A stretch of 64,000 nt of DNA from Casimicrobium huifangae (lineage in GTDB: Bacteria; Pseudomonadota; Gammaproteobacteria; Burkholderiales; Casimicrobiaceae), in the NCBI RefSeq assembly GCF_009746125.1, contig NZ_CP041352.1, positions 3,146,436 to 3,210,435 on the forward strand, given 5' to 3'. This document shows, one piece after another, positions 8,565-17,050 of this stretch. Below the pieces are notes generated by a model. The model ran no database searches. It saw only the letters and a list, made by a program, of their open reading frames with translations, and was not told the origin of the DNA. Position 1 is the stretch's first letter; each line of letters begins with the position of its first letter. The position numbers were made by a program, and so were the translations under genes.

Positions 8565-9149
8565 ATGTTCCAACCCAGCTCCCGCAAAGCGCTCCTGCGC
8601 CGCGCCGCCACACCCGTTTTCGCCTTGATACTCGCCGTCGGCACGGTTGGCGCCCAGACGCAACAAATCGTCACGACCACCTACCCAGGCATTTCGATCA
8701 CCACGGGGAACCCAACTGGCACTCAGCTATCGGCGGTTGCCTACCCAATCACCGTCAATACGACTGGCACGCTGGATGTGGAATTCACCACCAGCCCGGG
8801 GCATTGTTCGAGTATGTTCATTCGCTTTGAACTGGACGGCAACACCGCAACGCCGGTTTACACCTCTCCGGCCGTACTGGCGGCCAATCAGAGTACCGGC
8901 TTCGTCACGCTCGGTCCGGTCTCAGCCGGCACTCACACGGTTGCGATTCGTGCAGAAGGCACGGTGAACGGCTGCAACTTCGGCACATTGGTCGGCTGGG
9001 CCGGCACCGCCCGCGTGCGCACATCACAGGCGATCTCGGCCGAAGCACCCAGCGTGGTGCCAACGCTCGACGGGCGTAGTATCGGCCTGCTGGGCGGATT
9101 GATCGGGATCGCCGCTCTGTTCGGCCTGCGTCGCCGCTGGGGTGCATGA
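8565..9149 (+). CDS. Secreted protein with IPTL-CTERM-like C-terminal anchor
   Basis: The start at 8565 is supported by GGAG 6 nt upstream. The 194-aa product has a signal peptide (KALLRRAATPVFALILAVGTVGAQ) and a Thr/Gly-rich beta-type body with two Cys residues. The tail reads VVPTLDGRSIG, a hydrophobic helix (LLGGLIGIAALFGL), then RRRWGA. That order (P-T-L, transmembrane helix, basic cluster) is the layout of IPTL-CTERM sorting signals on exported proteins of betaproteobacteria, although the first residue is Val rather than Ile. The body gives no recognisable function. The downstream gene overlaps it by 4 bp (ATGA), so they form an operon. Confidence 0.7.
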   Translation: MFQPSSRKALLRRAATPVFALILAVGTVGAQTQQIVTTTYPGISITTGNPTGTQLSAVAYPITVNTTGTLDVEFTTSPGHCSSMFIRFELDGNTATPVYTSPAVLAANQSTGFVTLGPVSAGTHTVAIRAEGTVNGCNFGTLVGWAGTARVRTSQAISAEAPSVVPTLDGRSIGLLGGLIGIAALFGLRRRWGA

Positions 9150-9742
9150 TGCCGGTCTGGGCTTGCACTTCGGCGCGACGCAGTGGCTCCCGTCACTTGT
9201 GCTGGGTTGGTGCGGCGACATTCGCCGCTGCCCTGTCAACCTCGCACGCAGCGTGCCCGCCTGCCGGTGCGGAGTACGTGATCAAGGGCTTTACCGGCGA
9301 CACGCGCGTGACGGCGCGAGGCACCCCGCCTGACAAGCGGGGAGGCTGCTTCTGGAGGACCGAGGACGGCCGCGACCTTTGGTGGAATATGGGTAGCGAT
9401 GTCAAACCGGCACCGCCGCGCCCTGCCGGCTACTCTGCGACTGGCAAAGGTGCGCTGAGGCCAGGCAGCGTCTATCGGTGCACGTTGCCCGGTATCGGCA
9501 TGTTCACCGGCGCCTATTTCGGCATCGTCGATGGCAGCACCTACCGCAACTTCGACGGCAAACGCGGCACTTACACGTTCGACCAGCGCACGGGCATCCT
9601 GCGGCTCGTGTCTGGCTCATCGAAGGGACTGAGTTATCAAAGGCAAAGCGAGGGCAATTTCCGCGTACTGGACGAGCGCGGCAGGATCACCGGCGGCAAC
9701 TGCGCACTCAACGAGGCATTGTCAATCAATGGGCGGTGGTAG
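9146..9742 (+). CDS. Secreted hypothetical protein
   Basis: The ATG overlaps the stop of the preceding gene. The 198-aa product begins with an Arg-containing N-region and a hydrophobic segment (WVGAATFAAALSTSHA) that looks like a cleavable signal peptide. The mature part starts ACPPAGAEYVIKG and has four Cys residues that could pair in the periplasm, together with many Gly and aromatic residues. I recognise no family. The pairing with the IPTL-CTERM-like protein suggests that both act at the cell surface. Confidence 0.65.
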   Translation: MMPVWACTSARRSGSRHLCWVGAATFAAALSTSHAACPPAGAEYVIKGFTGDTRVTARGTPPDKRGGCFWRTEDGRDLWWNMGSDVKPAPPRPAGYSATGKGALRPGSVYRCTLPGIGMFTGAYFGIVDGSTYRNFDGKRGTYTFDQRTGILRLVSGSSKGLSYQRQSEGNFRVLDERGRITGGNCALNEALSINGRW

Positions 9743-9968
9743 TCCGCTCGCGTCGCCAGCGTCCGATGCGTTGCGGTGCCAGCGTTGCGGTAGCGCGGGT
9801 GAATTGCGACACGCTCCATCGCCCACGCCCACGTCCGGTATCTGGTGCGCGGCCTGTCATCAACGCTTCCACCTGCAACAGCGCCGATGGCATGGCGCCG
9901 TTCAGCTGCTTCCGTTTCTGGCGATCGTGATCGGCGTGCTGGCGGCAGTGCTCCGGCAGCGCTACTGA
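9729..9968 (+). CDS. Small zinc-ribbon membrane protein
   Basis: This 79-aa frame starts 14 bp before the end of the previous gene. It contains a CQRC pair and a CAAC pair separated by about 20 residues, consistent with a zinc ribbon, followed by one hydrophobic helix (VQLLPFLAIVIGVLAAVL). The order zinc ribbon then single TM is common in small uncharacterised bacterial proteins. It overlaps the end of the convergent kinase gene by 7 bp. It may be real, but the support is only domain order and overlap context. Confidence 0.5.
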   Translation: MGGGSPLASPASDALRCQRCGSAGELRHAPSPTPTSGIWCAACHQRFHLQQRRWHGAVQLLPFLAIVIGVLAAVLRQRY

Positions 9969-12745
9969 ATCTTGCGGAGCTTATCGGCAATCAGGGTGCG
10001 ACGACGCACTTCCGACGCGGCGAGCGTACGCTTCGCCGCAGCGACATCGATAATTTCCAGTGCGTTGCGATACGCCTTGTGCGCCTTCGCGGCGTGCGAC
10101 TTCGGCAACAACAGCGCATCACCGAGCAGTTCGAATGCCTCGATCAGACTGTCCTGAAAACGGGCGTTCGGGTGCGTCGCGACGAGCGCCTGCATCTCGA
10201 TGATGGCGGTGTTGAGCGCATGCCGCGCCTCCGCCCCGCGTCGCGCACCCACATGTGCGCGTCCGGCGTGCATCAACGACAGCGCGGCTGCCGCCGCGTT
10301 CTCCGGTGCGGTGTCCCGAAACTTCATCTGCATCGCCCGCGCCCGCATGTGCGCTTCCGCTGCAAGATCAAACTGATTGCGGCCAAACGCGAGGTTGCCT
10401 GCGCGCCGGTGCGCCAGCGCCAGAGTTGCCTGCGCATCCACGTCGCCGGGTGCCGCCTCGAGGCGCTCTTGAGCCATTTTCATTTCGATGCGTACATAGG
10501 GCTCTGCGTCATCCAGGCGACCGGCCTTGATGAGCTGCCGCGCCGCCCACCCCGCCGACGACGTCACGCCCGAACGCATCGCCTCGTTGCCGGCGTCGGC
10601 CGAGAGCATTTTTTGCATGAGCTGGGCCGCGTCCACCGCCGCCGCGACCGACGCGTCGAGTCGGTCCACGGCCTCGTACGCAGGAACCAGCCGCGTCAGC
10701 ACAATGGCCAGTTCGCGCTGGCGATAGCTGTTGTTCGGTTCTGCGGCAGCCAGGCGCCGTGCGCGCGCCAGCGCTGTTTCGTACAAAGCCACGGCGTCAG
10801 TCTTGCGACCCAACGCCCAAGCACTCTCGCCGTCGCGCAAGTCGCTCTCGTACAGCGCCGACTGCAGTCCTGGAAAGTCCGGTGCGCTCTTCGCGATCTC
10901 AGCGCGGATCTGGCGAGCCTCCGCATACAGCGCAAGGGCAGCGGCAGGATTCGACATGCCTTTGCCACCGTCGCGCCCGAGAAAATCCCCGTGGGCATCG
11001 AGCGCGGCGGCCAGGTTCAAACGCGCCTCAGTACGGCGCGGTTGCGACCCACTGGCCTGGCGCCATGCTGCGACTGCAGATTCGTATCTTCCGCTCGCCA
11101 CCGGCAAATCGACGCGCTGATACGCCAAGTGCGCCTCTTTCAGCAGCAAACTGGCACGCGCTTCGGTCACGGCCTGCGCTTCACCTCCCGCACTGACGGC
11201 AAGCTCCAGCAGGTTGTTGGCGGTACGGTAACTCCCCGCGGCCCCGTCAAAATCTCCCTGGTTTGCCTCGGTAAAGTTGCCCTGAATGTCGCCGATCCGG
11301 GCGTAGGCGTCCGCGAGCTCAATCAGGAGTTGTGCGTCGTGCGCATTGCCGCCAGCCTCACGGCGCAGGGCTGACAGGTATTGCAACGCATCCTGCACGA
11401 GCTGCCGCTGAACCGGCAGCGAACCAGGGAGCGATTTGATGCCATCGTAGTACGAAAAAATGAGGCGGTTGGCCTGCTGTCGCACGTCACCAAAGCGTCG
11501 TTCAGCAACGCTGCGTTGCGCTTCAGCCACCTGCCCTTGCCAGAGCGCGACGGCGACAGCACCCACAACGGCCGTCAATGCCGCAGCACTCACCGCCACC
11601 GGCCAGCGGTGGCGTGCCACGAACCGGCCTGCGAGGTAGCGCCATGTGCGCGGCCGGGCAGCGACCGGGCGCCCCGCGAGCGCAGCACGCAGATCATCGC
11701 CCAATGCCCGGGCCGATGCGTATCGCGCTTCGGGCCGCTTGTCGATCGCGCAAAGAATCACGTCATCCAGATCGCTGCGACGAGCCAGTAGCGCAGTCGG
11801 GCCGCCGCCGGCTGAATGGGTCGCAGCGGTCGCACTGGGGCGCGCCGGTTCTGACGTTACCAAATGATGCAGCACCTGCAGTGCCGTGTCACCGGTTTGC
11901 CGGTAAGGATGGCGTCCAGTCAGGACTTCATAAAGGATCACGCCGAGCGCATAGACATCGGTCGCAGTCGTGATGGGGCCACCCTGCAACTGTTCAGGCG
12001 CAGCGTAGGCTGCGGTGAGCGGCGCACCGGCGTCGCGCGTCAAGTCATTGCTGTCGGAGTCGAGGAGCTTTGCGACCCCAAAGTCGAGCAACTTGGGTTC
12101 ACCCAACTCGTCGATGAGAATGTTCGCGGGTTTGAGATCACGGTGTACCAGGAGACTGCGGTGCGCATAGTCAACGGCATCGCACACCTTGATCATCACC
12201 GTCACTACGTCGGCGAGTGTCTGATGCGGTCGGCGCGCCCATGTGACCAGCTCTGTCCCTTCGACATGCTCGAGGACGAGGAAGGGCTGTCCATCCGGCG
12301 TCGCGCCCGCGTCATACAAGCGTGCGATGTTCGGATGATTCAGGCCGGCGAGAATGTCGCGTTCTCGCTGAAATCGCGTGTGAAAGTCTTTGCCCGACAC
12401 CGTTCGCAAAATCTTGATCGCGACGGTCTGTGTGAAGTCGCTCGCCCGATGCGCACGGAAAACCACACTGCTTCCGCCCTCCCCGACCAGTGCGTCCAGC
12501 ACAAAAGCGCCAACGGTCTGCCCGGCTGAAGCCGTCGCAAACGCGCGCGCGACGGTCACTGCGTCTGGCGCATCCGGCATGCGATCCTCTGCGGCAAGGA
12601 GCGCCTGCAAGAGCTCAGCGGTGGGTACGTCGTCGCGCGCAATGTTCTGCAGCGCCAATTGCCGGCCTGCGGGATCGAGTGGCAACAGCACATCGAGCTG
12701 CGCCTGCAGGGCTTGCCACTGGGCCGCCGTCATCGTCGAACTCAT
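9962..12745 (-). CDS. Serine/threonine protein kinase with TM helix and TPR-like sensor
   Basis: The 927-aa protein has an N-terminal helical segment and a Hanks-type kinase domain: Gly loop GEGGSS (residues 88-93), Lys111 in VAIKIL, HRDLKPAN with catalytic Asp203 and Asn208, and DFG at 221-223. A transmembrane helix (WPVAVSAAALTAVVGAVAVAL) follows near residue 390. The C-terminal half is Ala-rich helical repeat sequence of TPR type. The kinase therefore faces the cytoplasm and the repeats probably face the periplasm. Its ATG overlaps the stop of the ECF sigma gene by 4 bp. ECF-kinase pairs of this kind are a known arrangement in which phosphorylation adjusts sigma output; that link is inferred here. 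Confidence 0.9.
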   Translation of the reverse strand: MSSTMTAAQWQALQAQLDVLLPLDPAGRQLALQNIARDDVPTAELLQALLAAEDRMPDAPDAVTVARAFATASAGQTVGAFVLDALVGEGGSSVVFRAHRASDFTQTVAIKILRTVSGKDFHTRFQRERDILAGLNHPNIARLYDAGATPDGQPFLVLEHVEGTELVTWARRPHQTLADVVTVMIKVCDAVDYAHRSLLVHRDLKPANILIDELGEPKLLDFGVAKLLDSDSNDLTRDAGAPLTAAYAAPEQLQGGPITTATDVYALGVILYEVLTGRHPYRQTGDTALQVLHHLVTSEPARPSATAATHSAGGGPTALLARRSDLDDVILCAIDKRPEARYASARALGDDLRAALAGRPVAARPRTWRYLAGRFVARHRWPVAVSAAALTAVVGAVAVALWQGQVAEAQRSVAERRFGDVRQQANRLIFSYYDGIKSLPGSLPVQRQLVQDALQYLSALRREAGGNAHDAQLLIELADAYARIGDIQGNFTEANQGDFDGAAGSYRTANNLLELAVSAGGEAQAVTEARASLLLKEAHLAYQRVDLPVASGRYESAVAAWRQASGSQPRRTEARLNLAAALDAHGDFLGRDGGKGMSNPAAALALYAEARQIRAEIAKSAPDFPGLQSALYESDLRDGESAWALGRKTDAVALYETALARARRLAAAEPNNSYRQRELAIVLTRLVPAYEAVDRLDASVAAAVDAAQLMQKMLSADAGNEAMRSGVTSSAGWAARQLIKAGRLDDAEPYVRIEMKMAQERLEAAPGDVDAQATLALAHRRAGNLAFGRNQFDLAAEAHMRARAMQMKFRDTAPENAAAAALSLMHAGRAHVGARRGAEARHALNTAIIEMQALVATHPNARFQDSLIEAFELLGDALLLPKSHAAKAHKAYRNALEIIDVAAAKRTLAASEVRRRTLIADKLRKIQ

Positions 12746-13347
12746 GGCGCGAGCGCCCGGCCAAGCCAGAGTTTGGCCATGGTCCAGTCCCTGCGAACCG
12801 TCGCGTTCGAGATGTTGAGTAACGCGGCAATTTCATCGACATCCATGCCGCCGAAAAACTTTAACTCGACGATCTGCGCCTGCCGCGCGTCAAGCGCCGC
12901 GAGCGCATCGAGCGCATCATGAACCGCGAGCAGATCAACGCCACCATCTGTCGCCACGCCGCTGGCGTCCGCTGCGGATAGCGTCAGGATCGCAGCACCT
13001 GAACCGCGCTTCTGCGCGTTGGCCTCGCGAGCGTGATTCACCAGAATCCGCCGCATCATGGTGGCGGCCAACCCAAAGACGTAGGCACGGCTGCTCCAGT
13101 CAACCTCTCGCTGACCGCAGAGTCGCAGGTACACCTCGTTCACCAGCGCCGTGGGTTGCAACGTGTGGCCGGGTGTCTCGCGAGCCAGGTAGCTCCGGGC
13201 AACGCGACGCAACTCCTCGTAGACGACTGGATAAACACGATCGAGCGCCGCACGGTCACCGCGCCGGCACGCCGCGATATCCTCCGCTGCGACAGTAAAC
13301 TGTTCAGACACGCCTGCTTCAATTGTCAGATCGTTTGTCAAAAGCAT
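12742..13347 (-). CDS. ECF-type RNA polymerase sigma factor (Sig-70_X6-like)
   Basis: About 201 aa with region 2 (DIAACRRGDRAALDRVYPVVYEELRRVARSYL) and the linker HTLQPTALVNEVYLRL characteristic of the ECF group that pairs with Ser/Thr kinases. Region 4 is an HTH (MDVDEIAALLNISNATVRRDWTMAKLWL). I chose the ATG at 13347 because GAGG lies 6 nt upstream; an upstream in-frame start at 13431 would run into the divergent helicase. No anti-sigma factor is adjacent; the overlapping kinase downstream is the likely control partner. Confidence 0.88.
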   Translation of the reverse strand: MLLTNDLTIEAGVSEQFTVAAEDIAACRRGDRAALDRVYPVVYEELRRVARSYLARETPGHTLQPTALVNEVYLRLCGQREVDWSSRAYVFGLAATMMRRILVNHAREANAQKRGSGAAILTLSAADASGVATDGGVDLLAVHDALDALAALDARQAQIVELKFFGGMDVDEIAALLNISNATVRRDWTMAKLWLGRALAP

Positions 13348-13385
13348 ATCAAGCCTCGCCCAAACGTTCGAAGCCGCATCCTGCT

Positions 13386-16031
13386 GTGGCGGATGCTGAG
13401 GCTTTCCTTTCCGCTCGCGGCTGGACGCCATTCCCCTTCCAGCGCGACGCTTGGGCCGCCTACGCGCAAGGCAAGAGCGGGCTGATCCACGCGCCGACAG
13501 GATTCGGCAAAACCTACGCCGCGTTTTGTGCAGCGTGTGCGCTGGGGCCAGCGGGTAACGCCCGTGTACCCTCCCCCCCGGTGGGGGAGGGTGCCGCGCA
13601 GCGGCGGGAGAGGGGGACGGTGGTGGGGGCCGCAGCGGTTGCTGCTACTGCCACCTTGACTGCCAAAGCAAACGTCACCCTCTCCCCCACCCCTCCCCCC
13701 TCAAGGGGGAGGGGAGAAAACGCGTCACCGCCGATCGCCATCCTCTGGGTAACTCCCCTAAAAGCCCTCGCCGCTGATACGACACTGAGCCTCAAGGAAG
13801 CGAGCGCCGCGATGCAGCCGACGTGGACCGTCGGGCTGCGCACGGGTGACGTGTCGAGCAGCGAGCGCGCGAAGCAGGATCGTCGTTTGCCGACGGTGCT
13901 GGTGACCACGCCGGAGTCGCTCGCGCTGATGCTCGCCCGCGCCGATTGGCGCGAGCGGCTTGGCACACTGCGTACGGTGATCGTGGACGAATGGCATGAG
14001 TTGCTGTCGTCGAAGCGGGGCGTGCTGCTGGAGCTGTGTCTCACGCGCCTGCGCGGCGCCAACCGTCAGCTGCAAACCTGGGGCATGAGCGCCACGCTGG
14101 GCAATCTGGACGAAGCGATGCGCGTGCTGATCGGCCCAGACGCGGCGCTGGCGCGGCAGGGCGTGCTGATCAGCGGCAAGATCGACAAGAAGATCGTGAT
14201 CGACTCGCTGCTGCCGGCGACCATTGAGCGCTTTCCGTGGGGCGGGCATCTCGGCGTGCGCATGGTGCGGCCCGTCGTGGAGCACGTCAAGCGCGCGAAG
14301 AGCACGCTGATCTTTACCAACACCCGCTCGCAGACCGAGCTCTGGTATCAGGCGCTGCTCGACGCCGAGCCCGACCTTGCCGGCCAGATCGCGCTGCATC
14401 ACGGCTCGCTGGACCGTGAGACGCGTGAGTATGTGGAGCAAGGCATTCGCAGTGGCGCCTTGCGTGCCGTGGTGTGCACCAGTTCGCTCGATCTTGGCGT
14501 TGACTTTCGCCCGGTTGAACAGGTGCTGCAGATCGGCTCCCCCAAAGGCATCGCGCGCATCCTGCAACGCGCCGGGCGTAGCGGCCATCAGCCGGGCGCG
14601 ACGAGCCGTGTCACTGTGGTGCCGACACATGCGCTGGAGCTGGTCGAGGCAGCAGCATCGCGGCAGGCAGCGGACGCACGGCACATTGAGTCGCGCTCGC
14701 CACTAGGCAGCGGTGGCACAGGTAACCTTGGCGCCAGCAAGGCATGGCGACCACTCGACGTGCTGACGCAACATCTCGTCACCTGCGCGCTGGGCGGCGG
14801 CTTCGATGCTGACGAGTTACGCGCTGAGGTGGAGAAAAGTTTCACCTACCAGAACCTGAGCGATGCCGAGTGGCAATGGGCGCTCGACTTTGTGGTTCGC
14901 GGCGGCGCGTCGCTATCGGCTTACCCAGACTTTCACAAGGTGGTGTTTGACGACGACACCAGGCGTTACATCGTGAAGGACCGCCGCATCGCGCAGCGCC
15001 ACCGCATGAACATCGGCACCATCGTGTCGGAAGCATCAATCACAGTGCAGTTTCAGGGCGGCGCGCGGTTGGGTCATGTCGAGGAAGACTTCATCGCGCG
15101 ACTCAACCCCGGTGATGCCTTCATCTTTGCGGGACGGGTGGTGGAGTTCATCCGCGTGCGCGAAATGACCGCCTATGTGCGTCGCGCGACGAAAAAGCGC
15201 AATCTGGTACCGCGCTGGGCGGGCGGCAAGATGCCACTCTCCACGCAGCTTGCGGGCGCAACGCGCGAGCTGATCGCCGAGGCGAAACATTGCGCTTACA
15301 CCACGCCCGAGATGCGGCTGTGTGAGCCCATCTTCGCTTTACAGACAAGACTTTCGGCGTTACCGGACATGAAGGAATGGCTAGTCGAGTCGCTGAAGAG
15401 CCGCGAGGGCTGGCACCTGTTCTTCTACCCGTTTGAAGGACGACTGGTTCACTTGGGGCTCGCCACGCTGTTCAGCTACCGCCTCGCGCAAAAGCACCCG
15501 GAACTGGGTAAAACCTTCTCGATTGCGATCAACGATTACGGCTTTGAGTTGCTGTCGCCGACCGAGGTGCAGATCAACGCACGCGAGTTGCGTGAGCTGC
15601 TTGATTCACGCCATGTGGAAGCCGACATCCTCGCCGGTCTCAACGCGGCAGAGCTGGGCAAGCGCCAGTTCCGCGAGATTGCGCGCGTGGCCGGGCTGAT
15701 CGACCAGGGCTATCCGGGACAGAACAAGTCGAGCAAGCAGTTGCAGGCATCCAGCGGTCTGCTCTATGACGTGTTCACCACCTACGACAGCGACAACCTG
15801 CTGCTCAAGCAGGCCGTTCGCGAAGTGATGGAGCGGCAACTTGAGGCCTCGCGCCTCGCGGCTGCACTGTTGCGACTGCGTGGCAGCAAGGCGCTCCTGA
15901 TGGCATGCGAACGGCCAACACCTTTCTCGTTTCCGCTGATGGTGGAGCGCCTGCGCGAGAAACTCTCTACAGAGCAAATTGAGCAGCGAGTAGCGCGGAT
16001 GATTGCAGAGATTGAGGGCCAGTCGATCTAG
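13386..16031 (+). CDS. Lhr-like DEXH-box DNA helicase (ligase-associated type)
   Basis: A superfamily-2 helicase of about 881 aa. Motif I is HAPTGFGKTYA, motif II reads DEWHELLSSKRGV, which is typical of the ligase-associated DEXH helicases, and motif VI is RILQRAGRSGHQPG. The C-terminal part is the Lhr-type winged-helix and core region. The frame is open further up, with TTG codons at 13323 and 13335. The GTG at 13386 is preferred because the leading codons are AT-richer and lie over the divergent sigma factor's start and ribosome site. Between motifs I and Ia there is an in-frame insert of about 50 residues, encoded by a GC-rich repeat (13568-13716). The usual partners (ATP-dependent ligase, exonuclease, phosphoesterase) are not in the window. 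Confidence 0.85.
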   Translation: MADAEAFLSARGWTPFPFQRDAWAAYAQGKSGLIHAPTGFGKTYAAFCAACALGPAGNARVPSPPVGEGAAQRRERGTVVGAAAVAATATLTAKANVTLSPTPPPSRGRGENASPPIAILWVTPLKALAADTTLSLKEASAAMQPTWTVGLRTGDVSSSERAKQDRRLPTVLVTTPESLALMLARADWRERLGTLRTVIVDEWHELLSSKRGVLLELCLTRLRGANRQLQTWGMSATLGNLDEAMRVLIGPDAALARQGVLISGKIDKKIVIDSLLPATIERFPWGGHLGVRMVRPVVEHVKRAKSTLIFTNTRSQTELWYQALLDAEPDLAGQIALHHGSLDRETREYVEQGIRSGALRAVVCTSSLDLGVDFRPVEQVLQIGSPKGIARILQRAGRSGHQPGATSRVTVVPTHALELVEAAASRQAADARHIESRSPLGSGGTGNLGASKAWRPLDVLTQHLVTCALGGGFDADELRAEVEKSFTYQNLSDAEWQWALDFVVRGGASLSAYPDFHKVVFDDDTRRYIVKDRRIAQRHRMNIGTIVSEASITVQFQGGARLGHVEEDFIARLNPGDAFIFAGRVVEFIRVREMTAYVRRATKKRNLVPRWAGGKMPLSTQLAGATRELIAEAKHCAYTTPEMRLCEPIFALQTRLSALPDMKEWLVESLKSREGWHLFFYPFEGRLVHLGLATLFSYRLAQKHPELGKTFSIAINDYGFELLSPTEVQINARELRELLDSRHVEADILAGLNAAELGKRQFREIARVAGLIDQGYPGQNKSSKQLQASSGLLYDVFTTYDSDNLLLKQAVREVMERQLEASRLAAALLRLRGSKALLMACERPTPFSFPLMVERLREKLSTEQIEQRVARMIAEIEGQSI
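13568..13716 (+). repeat. GC-rich repeat element inserted in frame within the helicase gene
   Basis: The segment begins with CCCTCCCCCCGGTGGGGGAG and ends with CCTCCCCCCTCAAGGGGGAG, so it is bounded by two self-complementary C-run/G-run hairpins. Such modules are frequent between genes in betaproteobacteria. Here the segment lies inside a coding region and keeps the frame, adding a Pro/Arg/Ala/Thr-rich linker absent from the expected helicase fold. Confidence 0.7.
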
Positions 16032-16044
16032 CGAAGTCTTGTAG

Positions 16045-16064
16045 CCCGGCTGCTCGCAGCCGGG
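16045..16064. repeat. Hairpin CCCGGCTGCTCGCAGCCGGG downstream of the helicase
   Basis: A 20-bp palindrome with an 8-bp stem lies 13 bp after the helicase stop, between convergent genes. It is preceded by GTAG, like the GTAGCCCGG hairpin at 55405. It may help end transcription, but no T-run follows. Confidence 0.5.
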
Positions 16065-16110
16065 GATTTGAATCACGGGAACCCGGTTGCGAGCGGCCAA
16101 CGCATGGGGG

Positions 16111-16494
16111 CTACGCTGGCGCGCCCATCCGCTTTTCGCCAAACTTGAACCAGCCGCGGCCGATCCGGTCTCCGCTCACTTCGTACATCGCAATCATCTC
16201 GATCGTGCCGAGGCCTTCGGGGAAATTGCGGGTGACGATTTCATGATCAATCACGAGGTTGCCCATCACCGTGCGCCCCAGCAAGCGCGCGTGCAAGTCG
16301 GGCTCCTGCAAGCGAATGCTCAGCCGTGCGCGCACATCGGCCGTGCCTTTTGCAACCAAGGTAGACGGGAACTCAAAGTGCTCAACGTCTTCTGCGTAGG
16401 TGGCCATCAGCGCGTCAAGGTCGCGTGCGTTGTAAGCATCGAGCTGGCGTTGAACGATGGAGGCGGGGTCGTGGCTAGCGGGCATGTTGGACAT
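16111..16494 (-). CDS. NTF2/SnoaL-like protein
   Basis: About 127 aa of the NTF2-like fold: SIVQRQLDAYNARDLDALMATYAEDVEHF at the N-terminus is the classical cone-forming helix-turn, and VIDHEIVTRNFPEGLGTIEMIAMYEV supplies the later strands. I prefer the ATG at 16494 (MSNMPASHDP); a longer frame from 16581 has no family similarity. Members of this fold are isomerases, hydrolases or ligand binders. It is the last gene of the leftward run that starts at 24142, 108 bp after the thioesterase, so it may belong to that operon. Confidence 0.75.
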   Translation of the reverse strand: MSNMPASHDPASIVQRQLDAYNARDLDALMATYAEDVEHFEFPSTLVAKGTADVRARLSIRLQEPDLHARLLGRTVMGNLVIDHEIVTRNFPEGLGTIEMIAMYEVSGDRIGRGWFKFGEKRMGAPA

Positions 16495-16602
16495 TCGCAA
16501 TAAGTAGCCTCGGTGCAGCAACGCGGAATCGAGGGTGACGGTGGCTGGACGAAAAAATGCCTCGATTCCGCTGCGCTGCATCGAGGCAAAGGGACAACGA
16601 AT

Positions 16603-17019
16603 CTACGCCCGGATCGCCTGCAATGCTTGCCGGATAGCGGACGGGATTGGTACGCTGCGGTTTGATGCGCGGTCAACGAAGACGTGCACAAAGAAACCAG
16701 TGGCACGCGGTTGCTCATCGCCCTCACCGAACAGGCCCACCTCGTAGCGTACCGAGCTATTGCCCAGCTTTGTGACGCGCAACCCCGCGTGGACCGGCTC
16801 GGGAAAAGAAAAACTCTGTTTGTAGGTGCAACCCGAATCCACGCAGAAACCAACGATGGGCGCGTTGTGAATGTCCAGCCCGCCGGCGCGGATCAGGTAC
16901 TCGTTGATGACGGTGTCAAACCAGCTGTAGTAGACGACGTTGTTGACGTGACCGTAGATGTCATTGTCCATCCAGCGGGTGGGGATGGTGAGAAAGTGCT
17001 TGTAGTCGGCGTGGCTCAT
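16603..17019 (-). CDS. Acyl-CoA thioesterase (hotdog fold, YbgC/4HBT type)
   Basis: The 138-aa product has the hotdog-fold signature: RWMDNDIYGHVNNVVYYSWFD, in which the Asp before the YGHVNN helix is the position of the catalytic acid in 4-hydroxybenzoyl-CoA thioesterase-type enzymes. The strand VGFCVDSGCTYKQSFSFPEPV follows. It would hydrolyse short or branched acyl-CoA esters; the exact substrate is unknown. The ATG at 17019 gives the standard N-terminus. It starts 31 bp after the glcF stop on the same strand, with a REP-like GTAGGAGCGGC unit in between. Confidence 0.85.
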   Translation of the reverse strand: MSHADYKHFLTIPTRWMDNDIYGHVNNVVYYSWFDTVINEYLIRAGGLDIHNAPIVGFCVDSGCTYKQSFSFPEPVHAGLRVTKLGNSSVRYEVGLFGEGDEQPRATGFFVHVFVDRASNRSVPIPSAIRQALQAIRA

Positions 17020-17025
17020 CGGCGC

Positions 17026-17039
17026 ATTGTAGGAGCGGC
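17026..17039. repeat. REP-like unit ATTGTAGGAGCGGC
   Basis: The same 14-bp head occurs at 27157-27170, and in inverted form with one base difference (AATGTAGGAGCGGC) at 18357-18370. All three lie between or at the edges of genes, which is the pattern of REP sequences. Here it sits between glcF and the thioesterase gene. Confidence 0.6.
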
Positions 17040-17050
17040 GCTTATCGGTG

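Noticed and set aside
9845-11374. Long plus-strand frame (about 500 residues) over the kinase gene
   Set aside because: It lies opposite the kinase with its conserved HRD and DFG motifs, and its translation is His/Arg/Cys-rich without domain features, as expected of antisense frames in GC-rich DNA.
13568-13716. Frameshifted or broken helicase at the GC-rich repeat
   Set aside because: The frame stays open through the repeat and all helicase motifs downstream are intact, so an in-frame insert is the simpler reading.
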